Source: Planctomycetota bacterium (lineage in GTDB: Bacteria > Planctomycetota > Planctomycetia > JALXBF01). Taken from it: 54,247 nucleotides of DNA. Below the pieces are notes generated by a model that saw only the letters and a list, made by a program, of their open reading frames with translations, searched no databases and was not told the DNA's origin. The position numbers and the translations under genes are program-made. The stretch spans positions 1 through 54,247 of the forward strand of contig JALXBF010000109.1 of NCBI GenBank assembly GCA_026991575.1, written 5' to 3'. Below are positions 39,607 to 49,453 of the stretch, piece after piece (within the stretch, counting starts at the first letter, position 1; each line of letters begins with the position of its first letter).

Positions 39607-40213
39607 TGCTCGGAGCTGGGAGCTGGGAAGTTGGATGGACAGGCTGCCCGAGGGGGTGAACTCGTCGGCTCTTGGAGCGTGGCTGTCAAAGGTCGTGGTT
39701 CCTTTTGTTGGTGACCCGACGGCCGGGCGCAGGACTCGGAGCCGCGGCAGTCAGTCCTACGGCCACGGGGGCTGCCTGCGACGCTGCGCGCAGGGGGACG
39801 CCGCCACGGGCGCGGCACTGGCTTCTGTTCGCCGACGGAAGTGCTGGCCCGAAGTGCCAGAGCGACCCCGATACTGCCTGCGCCGACCAGGCGAATACCC
39901 CCCACCACGGCTGCCGGGGAAGGGACGATGCCGCTCGGTGCCGCTGGTTAATGGGCCGTTGGGAGCGCGGAACCGGTGTCTTCAAGAATGCCACGGTGAG
40001 AGTGGGACAGGTGAGGGTATCCGGTTCGATCGACCCCCGGCGCAGCTCACGCGGCATGGCGGCTGTGAAAGCCGCTCGAATGGCTGGCCTGAGGAGCTGT
40101 TCTGGTTGAGCGAAGCCGGCGAGGGGGATTGGTCCCCCTTCGCCAGCTCGTTGCGGAGATCTGGTGGGCCGGTACGGCGCTGCGACGGCAGCCCGATCCG
40201 CGGCCTTGCCGTC
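39607..40213. other. Intergenic region between convergent units
   Basis: About 600 bases between the 3' ends of the Gfo/Idh gene and the minus-strand cytochrome operon. Frames across it are low complexity. The hairpin at 40118-40144 is the only clear structure. Confidence 0.5.
40118..40144 (-). terminator. Hairpin after minus-strand cytochrome operon
   Basis: GGCGAGGGGGA (40118-40128) pairs with TCCCCCTTCGCC (40133-40144) around a 4-base loop with one bulge. It lies 70 bases past the stop at 40214. No T-tract follows, so termination is inferred from position. Confidence 0.4.
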
Positions 40214-43027
40214 TCACCGGCTCAGGGCATAGGCCGGGCTGGTCAGTTCCGGGCCGGTGGTTATCCGGACGCGGATGCGCCAGGCACCGGAGAAGTTGTG
40301 CACCTTGAACAGCAGCTGGTTCTCTCCCTTGCGCAACCTTACCGGGATCACGTCCCAGTCATACCAGAAGGGCTGACGTACCAGCCGTTGGATCATGGGC
40401 TGACCGTTCACGAACAGCTCGAACATATCGTCGGCCGTAACACGCACCCAGACCGTCTGGTCTCGGTCAGAAGGCACGATGGCCAGCGCGTACGCAGTGG
40501 CGGGACCGGACGGTCTGAGCACCCGGCCCAGATTCAGGACGCCGGTCGGCTCATCCACGTGAACTTCTTGCCACCCGATCTGGCCGCTCGCTGCCGAGAA
40601 CTTTGCCCCCGGATCGAACCGCTGCTGCTCGGGACCGAAGCGGGTGCGGATGCCGGCTGCGCCACGGTTGTCGAACGGGCCGCAGACGTACCAATCCCTC
40701 ACTTCGCCGGCATTGTCGGTGAGAGTGTGGACGTAGCGGGCAATCAGCTCCACCTCTTCGTCTTTGATCCAGTTCCTGGCCTTTTGCTGCATGTTCCGCA
40801 CGGTCTCGAGCCATTTCGCCATGCTGCGCCTGAGCCCCAGGAACTTCCGAAGGCCATGACACCGCGTGCAGCGCACTTCGGTGGCCTGCTTGCCGTCGGT
40901 GAAGGTGATCTTTGCGTAGTCGGGCTGCCTAGCGCGCCACTGCTGAGCGAGCGCCGCGCTCTGCTTGCGGTTGTAGCCCGGGTACGGGTCTGGACCGGGG
41001 ATGTTGTCCCATTGAGCTCCGAGGTCGATCCACAGAGCGAACAGACGTTTCTCTTCGTCGGTGAGCGGCTCGTCAGGCGGACATTGATTGACTTCGGTGT
41101 TGTACTCGAACGAGTACCCGTACAGCCGCCAGATGAGTGGGCTCTTGCGCGCAAAGCCCGGGTAGATGTACTTGCCGGTGCGGTAGTCGGCCGGGGCACA
41201 CAAGCTTAAGTACGACTTGCTGAAGAACGCCCCGTTGATCTCGTAGGCGCGGTCGGGCATGGTGACGCGCGGGATGAACACGAGCTTGTCACCACCGGAA
41301 AGATCCAGCCCCCCTTCGGCTTTCTTCTCGTTATGGCATCGCACGCACTTGCGTTCGATAATCGGGATCAGGTCGCGGCGGAAGTCGACCGTTTTTCGGT
41401 CTTCGGGCTTGGTTACAAGATCGACTGGTCCGGCGGTGGCGGCCAGCGGCACGCGGTCCAGGAGCGGCGGCCGACTTCGCCGCTCGTGGCAGCCGACACA
41501 GGTGCGATGCTCTCCGGGCCGGACCCAGATCCAGGTGAGCGCATCCTGCAGTGCCATGCCGTTCTCGTCAAGCACCTGAAGATGCAGCACCGTATCGGCT
41601 GGTACCTTGACGTAGAACGAACCGTCGCTGGCCACGGGCGCCTCGCCCACAACCCGCTTCTGTTCGAAGTTGCTGATGGAGTTGGTCGATGAGCCGAAGG
41701 AGGAGAAGCCGATGCCGGGCAGCAGCGTGCGGAAGGTGTCGTTGTCGTCCTCGACACCGAAGCCCTCGATGATCCGGACCCGCTTGATCTGCCCCGGCTT
41801 GATGAACGCTTCCTTGTCCGTCTGACCGATGTAGGCGTTCAGGCACAGCAGCGTTCCCCAGTTCTGATGGCGGGCGATGTTGTGGTCGGGGATGATTGGT
41901 GGTTTGGGCCGAGCTTCCACATAGATCGGGTTCAGTGCCTGGTAGTTCGGGTCGTTGTACACGGGCGCCCCTCGCTTGCGGGCCTCAATATCGAACCAGT
42001 AGATGCCAAACTGCGCCTTGGGCCCCTCAGGGTTGCGGTAGCCGCTCCAGCAGGGCGGCGGTGACCAGCAGACCAGCAGGCGGCCGTCACGGGTCGGGTA
42101 CGGATCGCGATAGCGGCCCCCGGGAGTGTTCGGCCCGTACAGGCGGACGTCAGGAGTCAGATTGACCATGGCCTTGCGATCGTCCGGGTCGCCCGGGGTC
42201 AGTAGCGCGAGCGCGCCGCCGCCGTAGGCATGGTGGAAGACGCTTTCGATGTACACGATCCGCCCGTCGGGCAGCTCGCGCTGTTTCCACCGGAAGCCGC
42301 CGCGATGGTTGCCATAGAAGTCGATGAACTCGGTGCCGTCCGGGTTCATCGTGAACAGAGCGGATGCACCAGAGGTGTGGAACCGCATGCCATGATGTTG
42401 CCAGCTCTGAAACAGCACCCGCCCGTCGCTGAGTACGATGAACTCCGAGTCGGAGCTGAGGTTGAAGGAGATCTGTTCCACGTTGCTACCGTCCGGATCA
42501 CAGCGGTGGACTAGCCGGGCATAGTCGCGGTCATATTCATCCCGCCGCTTGTGCGGATCCATGGCCACATGGCGTGTGGAGCTGAAGATGATCCGGCCGT
42601 CAGGCAGGTAGTACGGCGAGCAGGCGTCGGCCATGCCGCGCGTGATCTGTCGTTTGTTCTTGCCGTCCAGGTCCATCTCCCAGATTTCCCAGCCATCCTG
42701 TGGCGTGCGTCGCCCGGAGAAGATGATCTTGGTGCCGTCGTAGCTGAGCTCCGGTTCGTCGGCACCGTAGAACTCCGGTGTCAACACCGTCAGCTTCCCG
42801 TCCGGGCGGGGGGGCGAGAGCTTCACGATCTCCATTCCGGGCACATGCGCAGACTGCCCGAAGTGGTACATGAACGGCTCGTAGTGGATGCCGGGCCGTC
42901 CGTTCGGACGATTCTTGATCCGCACGAAGATGATCGCCCCTTCGTCCCGGTTCACCTCTTCGGCGTAACTGGCAGGGACGGCCACGATGGCCGCGACGAA
43001 AGGCAGAACTGCTAACCACCACTTCAT
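40214..43027 (-). CDS. Triheme beta-propeller cytochrome, hydrazine-synthase-alpha-like
   Basis: 937 residues with a signal peptide (1-22). Residues 25-350 carry WD40/TolB-like propeller blades (ELSYDGTKIIFSGRR, YLPDGRIIFSSTR, VLSDGRVLFQSW, RELPDGRIVYIES). Heme motifs are CVGCH at 510-514, CVRCH at 561-565 and CTRCH at 720-724. Residues 775-930 form a beta-sandwich (DWYVCGPFDNRG...ADDMFELFVNG). A propeller followed by heme domains recalls the alpha subunit of anammox hydrazine synthase, whose middle domain is found in many planctomycete proteins. In the anammox enzyme, as I recall, a Tyr four residues past the first heme His binds iron; here it is S518. AAGGAG precedes the ATG. The upstream operon partner ends 53 bases before it. 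Confidence 0.75.
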   Translation of the reverse strand: MKWWLAVLPFVAAIVAVPASYAEEVNRDEGAIIFVRIKNRPNGRPGIHYEPFMYHFGQSAHVPGMEIVKLSPPRPDGKLTVLTPEFYGADEPELSYDGTKIIFSGRRTPQDGWEIWEMDLDGKNKRQITRGMADACSPYYLPDGRIIFSSTRHVAMDPHKRRDEYDRDYARLVHRCDPDGSNVEQISFNLSSDSEFIVLSDGRVLFQSWQHHGMRFHTSGASALFTMNPDGTEFIDFYGNHRGGFRWKQRELPDGRIVYIESVFHHAYGGGALALLTPGDPDDRKAMVNLTPDVRLYGPNTPGGRYRDPYPTRDGRLLVCWSPPPCWSGYRNPEGPKAQFGIYWFDIEARKRGAPVYNDPNYQALNPIYVEARPKPPIIPDHNIARHQNWGTLLCLNAYIGQTDKEAFIKPGQIKRVRIIEGFGVEDDNDTFRTLLPGIGFSSFGSSTNSISNFEQKRVVGEAPVASDGSFYVKVPADTVLHLQVLDENGMALQDALTWIWVRPGEHRTCVGCHERRSRPPLLDRVPLAATAGPVDLVTKPEDRKTVDFRRDLIPIIERKCVRCHNEKKAEGGLDLSGGDKLVFIPRVTMPDRAYEINGAFFSKSYLSLCAPADYRTGKYIYPGFARKSPLIWRLYGYSFEYNTEVNQCPPDEPLTDEEKRLFALWIDLGAQWDNIPGPDPYPGYNRKQSAALAQQWRARQPDYAKITFTDGKQATEVRCTRCHGLRKFLGLRRSMAKWLETVRNMQQKARNWIKDEEVELIARYVHTLTDNAGEVRDWYVCGPFDNRGAAGIRTRFGPEQQRFDPGAKFSAASGQIGWQEVHVDEPTGVLNLGRVLRPSGPATAYALAIVPSDRDQTVWVRVTADDMFELFVNGQPMIQRLVRQPFWYDWDVIPVRLRKGENQLLFKVHNFSGAWRIRVRITTGPELTSPAYALSR

Positions 43028-43080
43028 GGCTGTCGTCTCCTTGTAACGGTGCTGGCCACGAGCGCGGGCAGGCGGCGGAC

Positions 43081-44925
43081 TCAGAGGGAAAGCAGGTAGG
43101 CAATCAGGTCCGAGAGCTCTTGCTCGGTCAGCTGCGACGTCTTGCCGTGCTTGTCCTCAGGGTTGTACTTGGTGAAGACCTCACGAAGCGTTCGCGCACG
43201 GCCGTCGTGCAGGTAGGGGGGGCTGTCCCAGATGCCCACCAGCTGCGGGACGTCGAACTGAGTGGGGTAGATCGTGTTGCCGGAAGGCAACTTCAGCGGA
43301 GCGTACCGCCCCTTACCGGTGCCCACGTCGCGCCGCTTGCGGTTCGTGAACTTCGGCCCGCTATGGCACTTGATGCAGCGAGCCTTCCCTTCGAAGATCT
43401 GCTTGCCGCGGCGAGCCGCCTCGCTCAGCGAGCCGTCCGGCATGCGATACGGATTCGGTACCAGCGGCACGGAGCGGACATAGCTTTCCAGCGCCTCCAG
43501 ATCGGCCGGCGACAGGGGGCTCCCGCGCATGGCGAGCGTCACCGTCGGCCCGCACTCATTCGCGCCGATTTCGGCTGCCTCGCCTTGCCAGCGGAACGGA
43601 CCGGTACCGTCCACACCGCGGAAGCTCCGGATGTTCTTGACGTTGCCCAGCCCGTCGTCTTCCAGGTCCCAGCTCAGACCGGTCGTGTGTCCTTCCGGAT
43701 GGCAGCTCGCACAGGAAAACTGACGCTGGAAGCAGAGCGTCGCCGAGTTGTACAGGATCTCGCCACGCCGACGCATCGTGATCCTGGCAGTTTCGCCCAC
43801 CGGGATGCTCGTGCCCACGGTCAGGTGCCCGAGGTCGATGACGGAGAGCGTGTCGGCGAGCCGGTTGGCCACCACCGCCACATCGGCTCGCGGCACCAGC
43901 GCGATGCCATACGGATTGCGCCCCACCGGGATCACCGCCAGCCGATACGGCCGGCTCGCTCCAAGCGGCACATAGCCGCGTTGCCCCTTCAGCCTGCTTG
44001 CTTCCGCCAACAGCCGAGGCAGGTCATACACCAACACCTCATCAACGCCGGCGCAGACCACAAACAACCGACGGCCCTCCGGACCGACGGCTAGCCCGTA
44101 CGGGTTGGCGAAGTAGCGGTGTGCCTCGTCCAGGATCACAGTCTGAACCTGGTCCTTGGAGGCCGTGTACCGGATGAAGCTGATCGCGTTGTTGTTCACC
44201 CAGCCCTGGCGAACCTGCGTCAACGGCACAAACGGCTTGGGAATCAAGTGGGCCACGGCAAGAACGCCGGGGGCTACCTCGATCAGATCCCGTAGGTTGC
44301 TGGCTGGCCGAAGCTCGAAGCGGCCGACGATCTTGCCGCTGGCCAGCTCGATCTGCACCACGGGCCTGCTCAGGTCGTAGGCGTCGCAAGCGACAAACAG
44401 GTACCGACCATCCCGGCTGACGGCCAGGTGTCGCGGATTCTGGGCCACGCTGATGCGACGCAGCAGCGTGCGCTGTGCCACGTCGATTTCCACGACCACT
44501 TCGTCCTTGCCCATGCAGCTAACCCAGAGCCGATCACGCCCGGTCCACTCCACGTCGTACGGTTGGTTCGGCACCGGCACGGTTGCGGCGACCTGGAGGT
44601 CGGGCAGCGTAAACAGGTAGAGCTCGTCGCTGTAGCGACACGCGACCGCGGCCAGCTTGCCGTCGGCTCGTACAGCAACGCCCGTCGGCTCGCGCCCCAC
44701 AGGCGTCTCCCGCACGACCTGGCCGCCGTCCAGGTCAACCAGGCTGACGGAGTTGCCCTGGTGGTTGGTGACGACTACCAGCGCTGTGCCCGGAACGGCA
44801 GCGACCTGAAGCGGCGATCGATAGTGGGGCTGATCGGCCGGCGAGGCGGTAGTGCTGGGCGCCAGGAGCAGGAGCACCGGTAGCAGGAAGAGCAATTGCG
44901 TACGAGGCTGCTGCTTGGCGTGCAT
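43081..44925 (-). CDS. Beta-propeller/diheme peroxidase fusion, hydrazine-synthase-beta-gamma-like
   Basis: 614 residues from ATG 44925 (GGAGG site); the longer open frame lacks a signal peptide. A signal peptide (10-27) is followed by a YVTN-type seven-bladed propeller (about 35-375) and a diheme CCP/MauG-like domain (385-614) with CASCH at 405-409 and CIKCH at 517-521, and PPYLHDGRARTLREV near the end. In some anammox bacteria the beta (propeller) and gamma (diheme peroxidase-like) subunits of hydrazine synthase are fused in this order. It is first in a two-gene unit with the triheme protein downstream, and is paralogous to 12453-14396. Related fusions of other function are common in planctomycetes, so catalysis is not implied. 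Confidence 0.78.
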   Translation of the reverse strand: MHAKQQPRTQLLFLLPVLLLLAPSTTASPADQPHYRSPLQVAAVPGTALVVVTNHQGNSVSLVDLDGGQVVRETPVGREPTGVAVRADGKLAAVACRYSDELYLFTLPDLQVAATVPVPNQPYDVEWTGRDRLWVSCMGKDEVVVEIDVAQRTLLRRISVAQNPRHLAVSRDGRYLFVACDAYDLSRPVVQIELASGKIVGRFELRPASNLRDLIEVAPGVLAVAHLIPKPFVPLTQVRQGWVNNNAISFIRYTASKDQVQTVILDEAHRYFANPYGLAVGPEGRRLFVVCAGVDEVLVYDLPRLLAEASRLKGQRGYVPLGASRPYRLAVIPVGRNPYGIALVPRADVAVVANRLADTLSVIDLGHLTVGTSIPVGETARITMRRRGEILYNSATLCFQRQFSCASCHPEGHTTGLSWDLEDDGLGNVKNIRSFRGVDGTGPFRWQGEAAEIGANECGPTVTLAMRGSPLSPADLEALESYVRSVPLVPNPYRMPDGSLSEAARRGKQIFEGKARCIKCHSGPKFTNRKRRDVGTGKGRYAPLKLPSGNTIYPTQFDVPQLVGIWDSPPYLHDGRARTLREVFTKYNPEDKHGKTSQLTEQELSDLIAYLLSL

Positions 44926-45448
44926 GGCGTGCCTCCAAGCTTCTTGGATTCGCTGGCGGGCCCGGCGGCGGATCGGCGGGTGCGGCAGGAGGAAAGTTAT
45001 TGAATGTCGATCCACATTACATAGATTAGCCGCCGCACGCACCCTGTCAAGACCCCGGCGGCATCGGAGCTGCGGCGAGGCCTGACCGCTCGAGTCGGCC
45101 AGTGTCATACTCAGACGAGCGGTCACCCGGTGGGCTGAAGCGCGCCAGAGCGGCGGCCACGGCGTTGTGCGCCTGGTCGACCCCAGCACCGCTGCGCGGC
45201 TGCGGCTACCGCGGCGGCACGTCACCGTCAGGTCAGCCGGACTGCCTGCGCCGTGCCGGTCCGTGCGCGGCGTCGCTGTACAATAGTGGGCACCCGCGCG
45301 GCAGAACCGACGGGGCCACCTCCAGGCTGAAGACTTCTATCGTGGAGAACACGCGCTGGTCGATCTTAATAGCGGGTGCCCGGACCGCGACCGGTCCGCG
45401 TAGCAACCGCATCTCCACAGCTGGACGTGCTAGCGTGGGTAAACGTCC
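44926..45448. other. Divergent intergenic region
   Basis: About 520 bases between the minus-strand cytochrome operon and the plus-strand TPR gene, so it holds promoters for both. The stretch 44995-45030 is AT-rich relative to its surroundings and carries the candidate minus-strand promoter. I could not place a plus-strand promoter. No protein gene is evident. Confidence 0.45.
45023..45050 (-). promoter_or_regulatory. Possible promoter of minus-strand cytochrome operon
   Basis: On the minus strand TTGACA (45050-45045), a 16-base spacer and TAATCT (45028-45023) lie about 100 bases upstream of the ATG at 44925. The -10 is weak. An inverted repeat AATGT/ACATT (45003-45018) falls near the predicted start of transcription. 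Confidence 0.35.
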
Positions 45449-48400
45449 ATGAGCAGCAGTGTTCAGAAGAGGCCCGTCACCGCCTTCCTGGTTGCACTCC
45501 TGTCCTGCCTGGCCGTCGTTCGGGCGGCTGCTTGGGGCCAAGCGGGAACCGGCGTACAGGAGCGGGCGCCTGATCCCGCCGCGCTTCGGCAGCTGAAGGC
45601 CGCGGCGCGTTTCTTTCAAGAAGGCAAGTACGACTTTGCCGCGGACACGTACCGCGAGTTTCTGAATCGCTACGGGCAGATGCCTGAGGCTGAGGAGGCC
45701 CGCTTCTTCCTGGCCGAATCCCTCATGCTCCTGAAGCGCTATGACGAAGCGCACCGCGCCTACCAGGACTATCTCCAGCGTCATCCCGATGGTCGCTACC
45801 TGCCCTGGGCCCGATTCCGACTCGGCGAGTCGGCGTTTCTTGCCGGACGGTGGCAAGAGGCAATCGAGCAGCTCCGTGCGTACGTCTCGCAGCACGGTGG
45901 CCATCGGATGGTGCCATACGCGGAGCGGTACATCGGTGAGGCGTTGTTGAAGCTGGGCCGCAATGAAGAGGCGGAACGCCAACTTCGGGCCACGATCCGC
46001 CGGTACCCGAAATTGCCGGTGACGGACCACGCTCGCTATGCCCTGGCTCAGCTGTTGGAGGCCCAGCAGCAGCGGGACGAAGCGTTGCAGTTCTACTTGG
46101 TGGTTGGCCAGGGGAACTCATCCGTTGCGGATGACGCGCTGCTGGCTGCCGGCACCATCGAATACGCTGCCGGGCGGTACGCGCATGCGCAGAAGCTGTT
46201 CGAGACGCTGTTGCAGCGGTTTCCACAGAGCAAACTTCGGTGGACGGCTCACTTCAACGCCGGACTCAGCCTGTTTCGTCAAAAACGCTACGCTGCAGCC
46301 GAAGGCCACTTCATGCTGGTTGCCGGCGCACGGAAGGGTGATGAGCTCGGGTTGGAAGCCGCCTACTGGCTGGGCCGCTGTCTGGCCGAGCAGGGCAACG
46401 GCGACGAGGCAGCGCGCCGGTTGGCCGAGCTGGCCGACCAGGCAGTCAAGGCGGGCAAGGTCGATCTGGCGGCGCGCGCACTGTACGAAAGTGCTCGAAC
46501 GCTTGCGCAGAGTGGCGATGTCACAGCGGCCGTGACCCGATACCTGGCGGTTGCAAGCCGCTTCCCCGAGCACGAACTGGCCGAACAAGCAGCCGCGCAG
46601 GCCGTGTTCACCGCGGCACGCAGCGAAGCGAACGCCAGGGCGATCGAGCTGGCCGACAGCTACTTGCAGACGTTCCCCGAAGGCAAACGCCGTGCTCAGG
46701 TGGCGCTGGCCGCTGTGCGCGCCGCGCTGGCGGAGCGCAAGCCGGACGTGGCCGAACGATGGGTCAGGATCGCTTTGCAGGACGGCGACCAGACCGTGAT
46801 CCGCGCCGGTCGGTACTACCGCGCGCTGATCGAGGCTGATCGGGGGGCTTATGCCCAGGCCGTGCAGACGCTCGACCCGTTGCTCACCGATGCCGAAACG
46901 GCGCGGGTCTTGCCGGAAGCCTACTTCCTTGCGGGCCGGTGTGCCTATCAGTTAGGCCGGTATGCAGACGCGCTGAAAGCGCTTGCAGTGTTCTTGCAAA
47001 CGCAGCCCGACGAGGAGTTGGCGGCGCATGCGCGCGCGTACCGCGTGGTCTCCTTAGCGCATCTGGGGCAGTTTGACGGCGTTCTCGAGGAGCTGCAGCA
47101 GTTGGCCGATACGGCGGACGTGCGCATCCCAGCTGCGCTTGCAGCCGCGGACGCCTTCTATGACCGGGAAGCTTATGAGCCAGCTGCGACGTTGTACGGC
47201 ATCGTCGTTGCCGCGGAAGGCGTCGACGAGCAGGACCGGGCCTACGCGCTGGCCGGCCGCGCCTGGGCACGCTTCTACGCGGGCCGGATCGACGAGGCGT
47301 TGAGCGATGCCGACGAGTTCCTCAAGCGATACGCGGACCACAAGTTGGCGGCCGAAATGCTTCTCTTGACCGGCTTCGCCCACAAGCAGGCTGGAGCGAT
47401 CGACAAGGCGCTGGCAGCGTTCGATCGTCTCGTGAGACGCTACGCCGACAGCGATCTGGTGGTCGATGCGCTGCTTGCGCGCGCCCGGCTGCTGGTGCAA
47501 GCGGACCGGTCCGCGGAGGCACTGGCCGCGTATGCCGACGCGCTCGCCATCCTCCGCAGCGGTCAGCAGAGCAGCCGCGCGGGGCGGAGCAAGGAGGACT
47601 CTGATCGCGACCTGGCCGGGGTGCTCGGCGAGTATGCCTGGGCGCTGTGGAAGGCGGGCAAAGTGGACGAGGCGATAGCGCACTATCGTGAGTTAATCCA
47701 GCGCTTCCCCGACGCGCCCGGCACGGCCAAGGCCGAGCTGAACCTGGCCCAGCTGCTGCTGGACCGCAACGACCCGGTGGCACGCCAGGAGGCGGTAGCT
47801 CTAGCTACAAAGCATCTGTCGGCCGGTGATTCGGAGTTGCGGGCCGAGGCATCGTTCCTGCTGGCCCGCGCCGCTTTTGCGGAGGCGGACTGGTCGCAGG
47901 TGGAGAAACACTGCCGCAACTATCTGGAAATCGCCGCCGACGGTCCTCGCGCGGCTCAGGTCTACTACATGCTGGTCGAGGCCCTCTACGAGCAGCAGAA
48001 GGGCAACGAGTTGGGCGACACGCTACAACGGGCCCTGGCCGTGACGAACCAGGACGCGCCATGGCGGGGCCGGTTGCTGCTGCGACGGGCTCAGTGGCTC
48101 ATCGGCCAGCGAAGATGGCAGGAGGCGATCGAGGCGCTGCGGCCGCTGCTGGGCGATCCGTCGAATTCTCTGCGACCGGTTGCCGAATACTACAGAGGTA
48201 GGGCGCTGTACGAGCAGGGCAAGCTCAACGAGGCGCTCGCTGCGTTCAAGGAGGCGCTGGCGGCGGAGGATGCTGAGTTAGCGGCGCGGGCGCAGTTCAT
48301 GATCGGCGAGACGCTGTTTGCGCAGCGGCAATTCCGTGCCGCGATCCGCGAATTCCTAAAGGTAGACCTGGTCTATGACGTTTCACGCTGGCGAGCCGCG

Positions 48401-48571
48401 GCTCTGGTGGAAGCGGGCAAGTGCTACGAGCAGCTCAGGGAATGGCGTGCCGCGCGGGAGGTGTACGAGAGGGTGCTGAAGGAGTTTCCTGACGAGCCGG
48501 TGCGGCAGGAGGCCGAACGCCGGCTGAAAGCGATCCAGACCATGTCTGCGATGCGAAAGGGCACCGGTTAG
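45449..48571 (+). CDS. Very large exported TPR protein (YbgF/BamD-like repeats)
   Basis: 1040 residues with a signal peptide (AFLVALLSCLAVVRAAAWG). From residue 45 to the end it consists of TPR units with motifs such as YDFAADTYREFLNRYG, RYDEAHRAYQDYLQRHPDG and GKVDEAIAHYRELIQRFPDAPG. The spacing and the RYP/RFP endings are those of envelope TPR proteins of the CpoB/YbgF and BamD type. It is the first gene of a run with ExbB-, ExbD- and TonB-like genes, with a 33-base gap to the next start, so it probably acts as the periplasmic scaffold or partner of that energised complex. Confidence 0.83.
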   Translation: MSSSVQKRPVTAFLVALLSCLAVVRAAAWGQAGTGVQERAPDPAALRQLKAAARFFQEGKYDFAADTYREFLNRYGQMPEAEEARFFLAESLMLLKRYDEAHRAYQDYLQRHPDGRYLPWARFRLGESAFLAGRWQEAIEQLRAYVSQHGGHRMVPYAERYIGEALLKLGRNEEAERQLRATIRRYPKLPVTDHARYALAQLLEAQQQRDEALQFYLVVGQGNSSVADDALLAAGTIEYAAGRYAHAQKLFETLLQRFPQSKLRWTAHFNAGLSLFRQKRYAAAEGHFMLVAGARKGDELGLEAAYWLGRCLAEQGNGDEAARRLAELADQAVKAGKVDLAARALYESARTLAQSGDVTAAVTRYLAVASRFPEHELAEQAAAQAVFTAARSEANARAIELADSYLQTFPEGKRRAQVALAAVRAALAERKPDVAERWVRIALQDGDQTVIRAGRYYRALIEADRGAYAQAVQTLDPLLTDAETARVLPEAYFLAGRCAYQLGRYADALKALAVFLQTQPDEELAAHARAYRVVSLAHLGQFDGVLEELQQLADTADVRIPAALAAADAFYDREAYEPAATLYGIVVAAEGVDEQDRAYALAGRAWARFYAGRIDEALSDADEFLKRYADHKLAAEMLLLTGFAHKQAGAIDKALAAFDRLVRRYADSDLVVDALLARARLLVQADRSAEALAAYADALAILRSGQQSSRAGRSKEDSDRDLAGVLGEYAWALWKAGKVDEAIAHYRELIQRFPDAPGTAKAELNLAQLLLDRNDPVARQEAVALATKHLSAGDSELRAEASFLLARAAFAEADWSQVEKHCRNYLEIAADGPRAAQVYYMLVEALYEQQKGNELGDTLQRALAVTNQDAPWRGRLLLRRAQWLIGQRRWQEAIEALRPLLGDPSNSLRPVAEYYRGRALYEQGKLNEALAAFKEALAAEDAELAARAQFMIGETLFAQRQFRAAIREFLKVDLVYDVSRWRAAALVEAGKCYEQLREWRAAREVYERVLKEFPDEPVRQEAERRLKAIQTMSAMRKGTG

Positions 48572-48604
48572 GGGCCCCGAGGTGTGTGGAGAGGTCACGA
48601 GCCG

Positions 48605-49453
48605 ATGAAGCGAACGTTCTGGCCGCTGTCACTTGTTGCTGGAGCTGTTATCTTTGGCTTGTTCGTGTCGCCCGTGTTCGCCCAGCAGTTCACGGCGGCG
48701 AAGGTGTTGGAGGGGCTGATCCCCGACGAGGCGAACCCGATCGTGGCGATCCTGCGCCGCGGTGGGGTCCTGATGTATCCGATCCTCGGCTGTTCGATCC
48801 TCCTCGTTGCGGTCGCGCTGGAGCGGCTGATTGCCCTGCGGCGCGCGCGTGTGATTCCACAGCCGTTCGTGGACCGCTTCCTGGCCGATCTGCGTGAAGG
48901 CCTCTTGGACCGGGACGCGGCGCTGTTGCGGTGCCGCAGCGACGGCAGCCCTGTCGCACGTGTTCTGGAGCACGCGGTCCGCCGCTGGGGGCGACCGGCC
49001 GTGGAGATCCAGCAGTCGGTCGCCGAAGGGGGGCAGCGCGAAGTGCTCGAACTGCGCCGGAATCTACGTGTGATCAACGGCATCTCGACCGTGGCACCGC
49101 TGCTCGGCCTCCTTGGCACAGTGATCGGCATGATTCGCTGCTTTGCCGAAGTGGCCGCTCAGACCGACGCCATGGGTAAGCCCGAGGCGCTGGCCCAGGG
49201 CATCTACGTGGCGCTGTACACGACCGCGTTCGGTCTGAGCGTCGCGATCCCAGCACTGATCGTGTACTACTACTTCCTCGGGCGGGTGGATCGGCTGGTG
49301 GCCGAGATCGACGCGCTGGCTCAAGAGGTGATCGAGCTGGTTGCCGGCGACGGGGCGGTTGCGCCGGTACGGGGGATCGTGCCGGCCGACGGTGATCATC
49401 GGCCTCAGGTGCGTACCGCCAAGACGGTCCACTCCGCACGACAGAGCGCGTGA
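48605..49453 (+). CDS. MotA/TolQ/ExbB proton channel family protein
   Basis: 282 residues: a hydrophobic N-terminal segment (possible signal or extra helix, 7-27), then a membrane helix near residues 60-75 (YPILGCSILLVAVALERL), a cytoplasmic loop, and the paired conserved helices near 155-175 (VAPLLGLLGTVIGMIRCF) and 195-225 (ALYTTAFGLSVAIPALIVYYYF). It would form the proton-conducting pentamer with the ExbD-like product. The ATG at 48605 is preferred; an upstream GTG in the same frame is poorly placed. Its stop TGA overlaps the GTG start of the next gene. Confidence 0.9.
   Translation: MKRTFWPLSLVAGAVIFGLFVSPVFAQQFTAAKVLEGLIPDEANPIVAILRRGGVLMYPILGCSILLVAVALERLIALRRARVIPQPFVDRFLADLREGLLDRDAALLRCRSDGSPVARVLEHAVRRWGRPAVEIQQSVAEGGQREVLELRRNLRVINGISTVAPLLGLLGTVIGMIRCFAEVAAQTDAMGKPEALAQGIYVALYTTAFGLSVAIPALIVYYYFLGRVDRLVAEIDALAQEVIELVAGDGAVAPVRGIVPADGDHRPQVRTAKTVHSARQSA

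Noticed and set aside
39635-41209. Long plus-strand open frame (over 500 codons)
   Set aside because: It lies mostly antisense to the triheme propeller gene, has no family motif and low-complexity composition; it is a product of high GC content.
43120-44094. Plus-strand open frame of about 320 codons
   Set aside because: Antisense to the propeller/diheme fusion; no recognisable domain.
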